Below, in pieces: positions 48,801 through 59,027 of a stretch of 64,000 nt of DNA. The translations under genes were made by a program, and so were the position numbers. Source of the stretch: Panax quinquefolius. Its lineage: Eukaryota > Streptophyta > Magnoliopsida > Apiales > Araliaceae. Positions within the stretch are counted from its first letter, which is position 1; every line of letters begins with the position of its first letter. The notes under the pieces were generated by a model. It searched no databases. It was not told where the DNA came from and saw only the letters and a list, made by a program, of their open reading frames with translations. Location: assembly GCA_020205615.1 (NCBI GenBank), contig JAINUW010000716.1:372001-436000 (forward strand), given 5' to 3'.

Positions 48801-49894
48801 CCTTACGAATCTTATACTTCCTTAAGAAATTTATTAAATAAACTTCTAATTCTTATTTCTTCATTTTCTTACTATTTCAACCATATGAATTCATTCTCAA
48901 TATCTTTTACTCCATATTCCCATTAAGTTATGTTTTTGAACATAAAACTTAAAGAAAATTTCTAAGAGACTAGGTTTCAGATTACCTTTCTCCTTTGATC
49001 TCCTTCCATCGTACAAAGTTTGCTTACGTGCAAGCTTTTCTTCCTTCTTTTCCTTCTCTTCCCTCATCCGAGCTCTCTCTCTTTCTCTCTCAAGTGATAG
49101 GATTTTCAAAATCCCAAACAAATGAGCTTAAGCTTCCTATTTATAGATTTTCAAGGCTAGGGGTAAAATAGTCATTTCACCCTCCATCACCTCCTTACTA
49201 TTCAAGGCTTAAGGACTAAGTTAACTTAGCCCTCAAGTTATCTTAGCCCTTAAAATTTGTAGTTCCGTCTTTTGGGTTTCGTCCGACAGTTTTAAAAACT
49301 GCGATTCTCGGAATCCAAATATTTTTGGATATTTCGTCTTTCCTTTACCGATTAACTTTTACGTATTCTTCGGATTTTCGGAAAACTGAAAAACAATTTT
49401 TGGTGTCAAACGTTTTCCTTCACATTTTCCCCTAACGTAGCTAAATAAATGAAAAGTACATAACAGTACTTTTTTGTCATTTTTATTCTATTCGATTTCT
49501 GCACGTTTTTCGAGAAAAACTTTTATCGGATTACTTAACTTTTAACGACATATTATCGTCAAATCTTTCGACGGAATGTCATTCTGACATACCGAACTCT
49601 CAGAATGGCTTAGGTTATTCAAACCCTAACCCTTAGGTTTTGTCGAGTGAAAAGTGCCTATTTCGTCTTTTTCCCCAGAAATATTTTCTCTCCGAAATTT
49701 TTTTATTTTCGTCTTGAAAATTCTTACTCATTCAATCTGGCTCGTAGCCAGAATCCTCTCGATTTATAATCATTCTAGGTTATAGAACGATCAATAAACA
49801 CATAACACAGAATAGTATTAATAGAATTCATTTTATTAATAACTAATTCTTTAAATCTTAAATTCTGGACAATCTGATTTTCTTGGTTGTCACA
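45865..49894 (-). mobile_element. 4 kb chromovirus solo LTR inside T2
   Basis: Minus-strand LTR of 4,030 bp, starting TGTGACAACCAAG at 49894 and ending GGGGCGTTACA at 45865. Flanks GCACT (45860-45864) and ACACT (49895-49899) are a five-base target duplication with one change; the empty site in T3 reads AACACTC (about 33809). Nothing internal remains, so it arose by LTR-LTR recombination. It is the same family as the LTR at 1-3704 and close to the O LTR. TATA at about 49139 (minus), CT/GA-rich leader at 49070-49095. Confidence 0.88.
47978..48095. repeat. GC-rich inverted repeat island in solo LTR
   Basis: GCGCTGCGGCGCCA (47979-47992) and TGGCGCCGCAGCGC (48082-48095) are perfect 14-nt inverted repeats. 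Between them lie related half-palindromes (ACGCTGCGGTGCGA, AGCACTACAGTGCC). Surroundings are AT-rich. Confidence 0.75.
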
Positions 49895-51200
49895 ACACTC
49901 GTAGTAGAAGAATCCATCACAAATGCTGGCAACCCAGCAGTCAAATCCTTCTCGTTGGGAATATCAGCCGATGTAGTCTCTGTCTCCATCCATGCAGAAT
50001 ACTCTGTAGAACATCCCGGATGGCTGATAAAAAACTCAGATAGCTATCGCTAATCCCAACAGGCATACAACCTGGATCTGTCATCTGCTGATAAATGCCG
50101 AGAAGCAAAGCGCTAACTCGATGCTCCCTCAAAAGGATGAAAATCCTAAAACTGGTCAAACTGACACATCACGTCCAGTGGGTGGTAAGTAATCATGCCT
50201 CTCAAACCAGCTAGAGGAAGATACTCCATGCCCGGAGCATGAGTAATAAAGCTGTAGGGTGAACTAAGCCCTGTACACGGTAATATAACAACGGATCTCC
50301 AATCCCTGCCAGGAAAGCTGACGAAGATACATCATCTGTACACTCCGCAGGCTGAAAGGAGTATGACATGGCTATATCATGGATGAAACAATATCCCTGC
50401 CGTCTAAAAGTGTCAATTGGTCTCAAGTGTGACATAAACCACATGTACAGCATGACCGAGCTGCCTGTAAACACCCCTACCGGATTAGTGCAACAGTATG
50501 TAGCTGACCTCAGAGTCTCTGCTATGATCATTGGTATAATGGTGTGACCCTCCCTGAGAGTTCTCACTGCCATAATGACGCAAATGTCCAACTCATCCAT
50601 GTATCGTGGCATGTAGACATACGACAGTACGCACAATAGTAGTGCATCTACTCTGGCCAAATGCCAATGATCCTCCGGTGTGGTGAAATCCCCAGAATGT
50701 TGTGCATAACTATCCTCAGAGCCAAATCTGTCAAACAGAAAACGCTGGGATGTAACGTGGCCAGATGTGATCTCATCCTGCACCACTCTACGCCTCAAGC
50801 TAGTGAGGGTCATGAGCTGCCTACTCATGTCTCCAATAGCCATATGCACGCAAGGTCTGTCCAGTGGTAGCATCGTCAAACGTCAATACTCCTCCAGAGT
50901 AGGAGTCAACTCTTGGGTCCCAAATCAGAAAATCTGCCTCTCCGATACCCAGTGCTCCAGCATGCCCTCCACAAATTTTGTGGGAAACTGAAACATCAAT
51001 AAGGTCATAGTATGCTGCAACAAATGATCTACAGTCACCCTGTCTAATGGTGACATGCTATCATACCACGATCGCATACCAGATGCCACCAAAAATGGTG
51101 GGGTATGATCAATATGACTAACTGTCGAAGAAGATATTTGTACGGGTCGTGTCATAAGACTATCTAGGGGTCAATGCTTAATATCTTTGGACATACATAC

Positions 51201-51442
51201 ATATGCATAACATAATAACATGCATGATACAATAGATGGCAATATGATATAGGGAATAGAAAATTATACATACATTCCTAAGTATATCATCATCTAATAC
51301 ATCTCTGTACAGCTAAAATACAGAGGAATGGGGAAAAACTGCCCTACATCTAACAGAGGCTTATCAAAAGATATAGCGAGAATGGGGCGAAGCTACCCAA
51401 TGTCTAACAGTGGCCTATTAAAAGAGATAACGAGAATATACA
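51201..51442 (-). other. Spacer between the two antisense genes (T2)
   Basis: AT-rich, non-coding on both strands. It contains a duplicated ~45-bp block with GGGGC..CTAACAGTGGCCTATTAAAAGA-type wording (51328-51432); T3 has the same at 35180-35290. It would be the PMD 3' untranslated region and the DUF7745-like gene promoter. Confidence 0.5.
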
Positions 51443-53398
51443 TTAGAAGAAGTCAATGGTGTCGATGTCTACATCGTCAATCCTGTCCACTTGATGTAAC
51501 TCCTCATGAGTCACTGAATCTCTATCTATAGGGATGTCAGGCCTATACAAGGGAGGATCTACACTGGCAAAGCCATATTGGTCACCTGAGGGGCCAACGC
51601 TAGAGATGGAAGGATCAAAAGTGTCTTCCTCTGAAGGATCTCTGCCCAAGTGCCGGATAAAGAAATGTGCCTGGTCCAACTGCCAGGTCAAACTGTCAAT
51701 CTATGTCAAATGAGTCGGATCTCAGACACAGGCAAGCTAATCCATTATCATCACGGATCCTGGAGACATATCCCCCTTGAACTGTGTTGCGCGGATCTGG
51801 GCTCCAATGATACGAGGGAACCACCAATGCTGGAACATCTCTTGAGTGCATGGACCCTCTGACAGTGTGAAACCATCAACCCCCAATAATGGGATATCAA
51901 TGACGGGTGACTACGAAATAGGCCAATAACGCCTGGCAGGAGGCAAAATCAGCATGTGAATCTCTCCTGTAGTGCTCCTAATAGCACGCTCTCCTAAGCA
52001 GAGCTCCCATCCTCCATCTGTAATGAGAGGAATCCTATAGGTAGAAATCACGTGCTCGACACCAGTCGGGTACCCATCCTCAAATCCAATGCTCAAATGC
52101 TCCCCAGAGTAGCGAACCCATGTAATGACATCCGCTGTCAACAACTCCAGCTGTAGGCGGCAATGAGTGAAACCCTCAACAATAGGGACATCCGCCAGTA
52201 TGGAATGATTCCATCTCCGTCCTCGTGGATAGGTGTCTAAACCTAACATGCTCATAGGACGCAAACATGGAAGCCTCTCATAGGCCCAAAACTGCCAACA
52301 CAAAGGCAAACATCTACTGTCAGTCAACGCTCTTAACCTATACATGGGAAAAGACAAGAGAAATACTCACCAGCATAGACGGGTAGAATTCTAACCAAAC
52401 CTCGGTCAAGCCCTACGATTGCATACGCATTCGTTTGGGAAGTAGGCGAAGGTGTAGGAACGCAAATCATAATCTCCTATACGGTCCATGTGTCGAGTGG
52501 AGCTGATCAAAGAGAAGGACACCATAGAAGAGTTATCTGCTATGAAGCAGCCCCTAATGATCATCAGGAATAATCGCTGAAGAATGCGATCCTTGTCTCT
52601 CAAATTATCGGGTATGGGCTCACTCAACAGCCCGCTCATAGCATCTACACTCAGAGGACTTGTACGTACAATCCTACCCTTGAGCGCCTCCACCAGAACT
52701 CCTAATAAGGATCTGACGGTTGTAGGGGTAATATCCACCATACATGGCACTGGATCCCCTCCAAAATCCATACCTGTGATAAACCGCCAATCCACTGACG
52801 TCATCATCACCTTACAGTCCAGCAAATGGAGTGACTGAGTCTGGTGAAACCAGCACTTAGATAATGCACTGAGGTAACCCTAGGGACAACGACGGGGAAG
52901 AATAGAACAGAACATCCTGAATCCCCAGCCATGTACAATCGTTCTATAGTCATAGTGCAAAGTCTGATACATAGAGTGGATGCTTAACCAATTCCCTCGA
53001 GGCTGTGTAAAGCCGGGAACCTACATCAAATGCAGATCAACATCAGAATCCTTTACTCCTCATCAATAGGAAACAAGGAATATTAAGATCTAATTTTATA
53101 CCTCGTTTACGTGCAGGTAGACAGAAGGATGTCGACTCAAGTCGCCCAGAAGCTCTGGGTTTGCCACTTGAATACCTAGAAAATCCCTACGGGGAACACG
53201 TGCAGCAGGAGCCAGAATCTCAACCGGTACATCCTCCTCCTCGTCCTCGACATCCGGCACTTCAACACGGATAGGACGTATCACCGCCTCCACCAAACAA
53301 TGAGGCTGTCTAACAGAACGGGGTTAAAGCACTTCAGAAGCCCTCCTCCGTACACCAGAAGTGGTCCTACGGGAATTACTCGGCTAATCCAGATCCAT
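51443..53398 (-). pseudogene. Antisense plant mobile domain (PMD) gene, three exons (T2 copy)
   Basis: Inferred exons on the minus strand: 53398-53102 (297 nt, basic then acidic N-terminus, VIRPIRVEVPDVEDEEED), 53020-52371 and 52291-51443. Introns are 81 bp (GTATAA...TGTAG) and 79 bp (GTGAGT...GGCAG). Exon 2 has LHLLDCKVMMTSVDWRFITG and RGCFIADNSSMVSFSLISS; exon 3 begins FWAYERLPCLRP and has LQLELLTADVITWVRY. This is the PMD / PP7-long-form fold, found in plant MAIN/MAIL proteins and transposons. A base missing from exon 2 near 52420 and stops at 52862 and elsewhere make it a pseudogene. Products would number about 600 residues. Function inside the element is unknown. Confidence 0.7.
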
Positions 53399-54440
53399 AA
53401 TATCTGGACAACAAATCTCCAAATCACGTTAGAAAGGCTGTGTAAATTCTTACCTGGAGCTTTTCAAAAGGCATTTCATGACTACATACATGCATGAATT
53501 ATTTTAACATACATCTACAGTAGAGTTCAAAATGCATGACTACCCAATGCCTATATTTTGGAAATTTTTTTCCATAGACCCCTTTGTAAATGGGACTATC
53601 CACGTGCTCATAGGCATAACTAGGTGGCCATTCAGTAGCACACCTATCCACAGTCATATACATCCTACATGCATTAATACATCATAGTAAAAAATCCATA
53701 AGTGTAGTCTATTTACAATGATTATTTTATTTTTCTACCTTTACTCATTTGTCCTCAAATAGGATAAGAAATGACAGTAAAAGGTGCCAATTTGACTGTT
53801 TCAAAAGGTAAATTTTTTCACATTATTATGTTCAGCATGGTTTAATACTAACATTTACTATGTTGAATAATTTTTATAAAGTCATATCAGCATGCATATT
53901 CACTACTATGTGTCTAAGTGCATTTCATGTGATAAATCACTTTTCAACGGATAAAAACTAGGAAAGAATACATGCATATGTTACCAGGATAGTGAAGAAC
54001 ACTTGTACAGTGGCAGAATGTGCAAAAAGTCGCCCGAACTCAGCAGGTCTGAAGAAGAGCTCTTAGATTTCCTTCGCGGTGCATCTTGAAAGTGATTTAT
54101 GAAAGCAACCTTCAGCCATTACATACCCACGGTTGGCCGCAGGTTCACCTACGACTGTCATAGGTGTACATGTGGCACCCTTACGTGGCTCCCACACCTC
54201 TGAATCGGTCCAGTTCGAGTTGCAAAGGAGGTCTCACAAGCTGAAAAGGCCAAATCATGAATAAAAACGCTACGCTATTGAGCTAAATAGCCTGAAATCC
54301 TGGTTTTCTCGGGCCAAACTCTAGCTTCGCATATCACTCATTGGTATTCGCCTGCGTACAAGATATACTATACCAGTAGCCTTAGCTTGTACAAGTTATG
54401 CTCGACAATACCTCAAAAAGGTCCGATGGCGTCAGTGCAG
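53399..54440. other. Region upstream of the antisense PMD gene (T2)
   Basis: Non-coding and collinear with T3 59028-60055. It presumably holds the PMD promoter (transcription towards lower coordinates). At 54135-54180 is a GC-rich box, GGCCGCAGGTTCACCTACG and TAGGTGTACATGTGGC, like that preceding the TATA box in the Tat LTRs. Confidence 0.5.
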
Positions 54441-54445
54441 GGTCA

Positions 54446-55030
54446 TAGCCCTAAAATGTATCCCTGGCGGGGGTTACAATGCCGAAGTTATAAATTGATA
54501 ACGTATCCCTGGCGAGGTCACAACGCGAAATTTCAAACTTCCACGTATCCCCGGCGGGGGTTACAATGCAAAATTTCAAACATCCACGTATCCCCGACGG
54601 GGGTTATAACGCATTCTCGACCATTAATACACAAATCAATGAAGGTCAAGCAACCTTGACAATATCTCATCTGGTGGCAAGTAAATCCATCGAAACCATT
54701 GATACGCACATCAATGAAGGTCAAGCAACCTTGACGTTACCTCAGCCGATGGCAAGTAAACCCATCGAAGCAACGTATCCCCGGCGGGGGTTACAACGCC
54801 GAAGTCAGACATTGATAAAGTATCCCCGGCGGGGGTCACAACCTGATTCAACCATTGATATACACATCAATAAAGGTTAAGCAACCTTGACATACTCCCC
54901 AGTAAGGGTCACAATGCAATGCAATCATTGATACACACATCAATGAACGTTAAGCAGCCTTGACAGTTTGCCCAACAGATACCTATCCGGTGATACACAC
55001 ATCAACAAAGGTTATGCAGCCCTGACAATA
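54446..55030 (+). repeat. Minisatellite in T2 3' region
   Basis: Two interleaved repeat types. Type A, about 40 bp with core TATCCCCGGCGGGGGTTACA, occurs about six times (54460-54600, 54775-54840). Type B, with GATACACACATCAATGAAGG and TCAAGCAACCTTGAC, occurs about five times (54620-55020). T3 has only about two type B units and remnants of type A (60060-60190). Hypervariable tandem repeats at this place are a known property of Tat elements. ORFs here are repeat artefacts. Confidence 0.8.
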
Positions 55031-55465
55031 CATACTTTTGGCAGTAACTCCAATAAAGATCGTGGTATATGCTGGTGACACAAACCAGAGAAGACCACCC
55101 TCATCGCAGAGGACTGATGATGGAATATGTTATACACATCCTCAAAACAGACAAAGCTTTATCCCCACAGATCTCTTGCACAAGAGAGGCACATTTATGG
55201 AGTAAAATCTTGTATCAAGGATCTAGGACTTTGGTGATAGCCTCAATGTCAACATCCTTGAAGACTTGGATAGCATGTCCAAGATATTATTGATTGTTAT
55301 CCTCGACAAGATTAACAAGGAACCAACAATCATTCATTCATGCATCATACATTTGCATCATGTTGCTGCACATAACATCATGTTTATCTTATTGCATTTC
55401 AAGTGTCTAGGATTCTTTATCCTATCCATGCCTTGCATTGCATGAACATGATAAAGAGGGGCATT
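55031..55465 (+). other. T2 region before the 3' LTR, with polypurine tract
   Basis: Non-coding, collinear with T3 60200-60674. The polypurine tract AAAGAGGGGCATT (55453-55465) abuts the LTR start. Confidence 0.75.
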
Positions 55466-56737
55466 TGTAGACACTTAAAATTTTCTGCACACCTGTTACT
55501 GATATTATAGGAGGGCAGATTTGTCTTTCGGAGATAACCTTGGAAGACAGCTCACATCCATTCCAGATACTACTGGAAATTCAGTCTCAACCCCAAAACA
55601 CACATCGAGAATGTTAATTCCAACCTTGGAGATAACCCCAAGTTTCATCCTTGGATATAACCCCAAGGAATGCTGTTGCGGTTCTGGCGATAACTCCGGA
55701 AATGCTTGTTTCAAATGCATTCGATCAACTTCAATCTTAGACCTTCTGTCGAGGCACTCATACCAAAGACCCGAAGCTAACATCGGGAAGACATGCACAC
55801 TTACAGATGACCTTGCGAAATTCAAACACTTGCAGCAGTCCAATCTCAGATGTAACCCTGAGCAACGTATGCTATTAGCTCAAACCGAAGATAACCCCGA
55901 TGAGGAGTCAAAAGGTCATCTTGCCACCTTAACCTCAGCGTGCCATCTCAACATTTCATACATACATACATACATACATACAATAGTGTCCCACAAGAGC
56001 CAAGGAGTTCCAATCCCGAGTGACTATTACGCGTGGCAGCACACCGGATAGAATTTGAAGCTTGAAAACCATGGGCATGGTCCCCTCTTCCTGACTTTGT
56101 ACAACCTCTAATCCCATGTTATTACATAACTCTCGACAAAAACAGTCCGAAGAAGGTCTTGTATACCTCGTTCGGATGCTCAGATTGAAGTTCTGCAAGT
56201 TCGAGCAGACATCACAGTGCACGAGTGCACGTACTTCGAGACGGCGGGACCCACAGAGCCCGGGGCACCCCAGGCAGCCGAAGGTGCATTTGCGGCTGCC
56301 GCAGGTACACCTGCGGCTCCCCCCTATAAATAGAGGGTTTGGGGTGGCAATTTAAAAAAAAAGAGGCGAGAAAGCCATGTCTAATTTGCTTTGTACACAC
56401 CCCATATTTAGTGTTTCATCATTTTAAACACCTATTAGCTCATATATAGCTATATTTTTACCGACGGGAGCTGAGTGTTTATCCATCTAGAATCATAGAA
56501 GTCTGCTTTAGCAGCCCACTATAAGCCTTCTCACACCCTATAAAGCCTTTTTCTTCATCTTTGCACAAAATATTCTTCACATTGAGAGTCGTGTTGTGTG
56601 TGTATGCTTGGACTTCGGTCCGTGATTTTCATTTCTGTCTGTATATATATACTTATATATGTATATATTTATATATAGACTAACATTATCGAGTTATGCC
56701 TCGAGTGAGCCTAGACTTATGTCTGGAGCGTTTATTT

Positions 56738-56779
<42 letters not shown>

Positions 56780-57939
56780 TTATATATATAAACTGCTATC
56801 AGACTCTGTCTAATGAGCCTGAATTTTACATCCGGAGCGTTTACTTGCTTATATATATATATATATATATAAGCAGTAAATGCATCGGATATGTACAATA
56901 ATAATATATATATATATATATATATACACATTTCTGTCAAGCTTGGAGTTTACTTCGAGTCCTTTTACTGCTTTATTTACATTTTGTCCTGCCTGGAGTT
57001 GCTTCATGGTGGTTGATCATGTCCATATATATATATATATATATTTACCACTTTTATATATTTACATTTTTGATCCCCCATGGAGGTGCTTCGTGGTGGT
57101 TGATCATGTTTGTATATATATATTTACAACTTTTATATATATAACTGCTTACTGCTTTTCATATAAACTGCGGTATCATGTGATCCTAGGAATCATGTGA
57201 TCACAGATTCAGTCTACTAAATCTAGATTCGGTTCTCGTGATAGACATTTTTAGCTGGAAGTAGCTTGTACATTATTTATGGTGTCTGAATTTCCTTGGA
57301 TGGCTGTAATGCCCACGAGGAGTTTGACATTGCTGTATATTATTTTCTTGAAGATGCCTCACATCTCGATAATAAAAGCAAACCAGCCGAACATTTAATA
57401 ATAAAATGGAAGTATAAAAAGGTCTCAATTCCTATTGAGCACAGGGTTTGAAAAACCTCTTTTACAAAACTTCATTGCTATATTCTGTTTAAAACTGAAT
57501 TTTTCTATAAATTCAAACCCTTTATATATATGTGCAAACGAGGCCTCGTACTACTTCCAAATAATTGCACATTGATCCACACACACACACACACACATTC
57601 ATATAATAGTTTCTTAAAAAGTGGTGGTCACCGTGGCAACAAGGATGTCGGGATGTACCTAACACCTTCCCTCCGCATAATCAAGCCCCCGAACCCAAAT
57701 GAATCTAGTTTTCAAAAACCTGTTTAGTAGTGTTACATCACTAGGTCAATGTGCAAACCTTTTCTTGGTTGCTTTGGTGCAACCAGTTAAAAACACCAAC
57801 TGGTGACTCTTACAGTCAAATCGTTGACATTACACATGTCAAACCCTTTTCACTTGTTTTTTTAAACAAATCTTACCTAACAAGAGAACACAAAAGAACA
57901 AGTAATGAAAAGGGACAAATAAAAATCTCGACATCGACA
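55466..57939 (+). mobile_element. 3' LTR of T2
   Basis: 2,474 bp from TGTAGACACTTAAAATTTT to ...CTCGACATCGACA. GATAACCCC-type repeats at 55520-55910, a (CATA)n run at 55956-55980, GC-rich promoter box 56275-56323 before CTATAAATAGAGGG (56324), TA-rich microsatellites and tandem repeats (56640-57135). It is collinear with the T1 and T3 LTRs. Small ORFs arise from the repeats. Confidence 0.88.
56640..57135 (+). repeat. Microsatellites and tandem repeats in T2 LTR
   Basis: Several (TA)n and (CA)n tracts separate two repeat classes: ~110-bp units with GAGCCTRGAYTTAYRTCYGGAGCG (56700-56850) and ~70-bp units with CTGGAGTTGCTTCATGGTGG and TTGATCATGTCCATATATA (56940-57115). These expand differently in T1 and T3. 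Confidence 0.7.
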
Positions 57940-57998
57940 ATCTGCTGTCAGTCAACACTCTTAACCTATACATGGGAAATTACAAGAGAAATACTCAC

Positions 57999-59027
57999 CA
58001 GCAGAAATGGGTAAAATCCTAGCCAAGCCTCTGTCAAGCCCTGTGAACGCATGCACATACCCCTGAGGAAATAGGAAAAGGTGTAAGAGCCCTTGTCATA
58101 CTCTCTAATATGGTCCACATGTCATGTGGTGCTCACCAAAGCGAATGACACCGTAGAAGGGTTATCAGCTATGAAGCAGCCCCTAATAATCATCAGGAAT
58201 AATCGCCAAAGAATCCGATCCCTGACTCTCACATCATCGGGTATGGGCTCACTCAATAGCCCACTTATAACGTCTATGCTCAATGAACCTGTACAAATGG
58301 TCCTGCCTTTGAGCGCCTCAGCCAGAACTCATAGCAAGGATCGAACGACAGTTGGGGTAATATCCGTCGTACATGGCACTGGCACCCCTCCAAACTCTAT
58401 ACCAATGATAAATTACCAATCCATTAACATCATCATCACATCACAGTCCAATAAATGGAGAGACTAAGTCTAGTGAAACTAGCGCTCAGACAATGCCCTG
58501 AGGTAACCCCGGGGAAAACAACGGGGAAGGATGGAAAAGAATGCTCCAAAACCTCATCCATGCACAATCGCTCTATAATCAGGATGCAGAGCCTGATATG
58601 TGGAGTTAATGCTGAACCAGTTCCCTCTAGGCTGTGAGAAGCCAGGAACCTGCATTACAAAGCAGATCAACATCAGAAACCTTTACTCCTCATTAATAGG
58701 AAAAAAGAAAGATCAAAATCCAGCTGGTACCTCATTTATGTGCAAGTAAATCTAGGGGTGTCTACTTAAATCACCCAGAAGCTCTAGGATCGAGACCTGA
58801 ATGCCTGGAAAATCCCTACGGGGAACATGTGCAGTAGGAGCAGAGTTCACAACCGAAACATCCTCCTCCTCATCCTCAATGTCCAGCACGTCAACCCGAA
58901 TAGGACGTATCACCGCCTTCGCCAAACGACGAGGCTGTCTAATAGAACGGGGTCGAGGCACTTTAGAAGCCCTCCTCCACACACCTAAAGTGGTCCTACG
59001 GGAACCACTCGGCTGATCCAGATCCAT
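57999..59027 (-). pseudogene. Antisense PMD gene, exons 1 and 2 (T3 copy)
   Basis: Exon 1 59027-58731 is 297 nt, as in T2, from MDLDQPSGSRRTTLGV through a basic patch (KVPRPRSIRQPRRLAKAV) to an acidic cluster (DVLDIEDEEEDV). An 81-bp intron (58730-58650, GTACCAG...AATGCAG) matches the T2 intron in place and size. Exon 2, 58649-57999, is 651 nt, so phase 0, and ends with a CTG|GTGAGT donor; its final codons read LTEAWLGFYPFLL, which would join FWAYERLP of exon 3. Six or so point-mutation stops (for example TGA for a Trp kept in T2) but no frameshift. Exon 3 is cut off by the T2 insertion. Confidence 0.7.

Larger units (their letters stand above)
45451..51200 (-). pseudogene. Antisense DUF7745-like gene with coiled coil (T2 copy, split by solo LTR)
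   Basis: Minus-strand gene, same as T3 33399-35080. The N-terminal part (51155-49941) has SGMRSWYDSMSPLDRVTVD, LLMFQFPTKFVEGMLEHW, ELTPTLEEY, LSYVYMPRYMDELDICVIM and TLREGHTIIPMIIAETLR, the pattern of plant DUF7745 proteins. Relative to T3 it keeps an extra segment (MAIGDMSRQLMTLTSLRRRVV). The coiled-coil C-terminus (LDGRDAALLERDEARSARDA) lies at 45831-45451, separated by the 4 kb solo LTR 45865-49894. Stops and frameshifts are present. The two copies help define the frame. Function unknown. Confidence 0.6.
39474..57939 (+). mobile_element. Tat-lineage Ty3/gypsy element T2
   Basis: The plus-strand element runs from mid-protease (5' LTR and gag lost) through G-patch, intron, RT, RNase H, second RNase H, integrase, short tandem repeats, two antisense genes, a minisatellite, polypurine tract and 3' LTR. 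It hosts a copia insertion at its left end and a solo LTR at 45865-49894. Its 3' end abuts T3 at a site equivalent to the PMD intron, with ATCTG (57940-57944) as the presumed right-hand target duplication. The left copy of ATCTG was deleted. Confidence 0.8.

Noticed and set aside
52334..52370. 33-bp intron ending at TGTATAG in the PMD gene
   Set aside because: Too short for plant splicing; the acceptor at 52292 gives a 79-bp intron and restores the FWAYERLP reading phase.
54387..54880. ORFs with repeated YPRRGLQ
   Set aside because: Produced by the minisatellite units; no similarity to protein families.
54446..55030. CRISPR-like repeat/spacer look
   Set aside because: Plant nuclear context, degenerate units of unequal spacing within a retrotransposon; a minisatellite explains it.
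55521..56051. 176-codon plus-strand ORF in the T2 LTR
   Set aside because: It runs through the GATAACCCC repeats and a (CATA)n run; homologous stretches in T1 and T3 LTRs are not open.
56659..57200. ORFs rich in Tyr/Ile (YIYIYIY)
   Set aside because: Translations of TA microsatellites.
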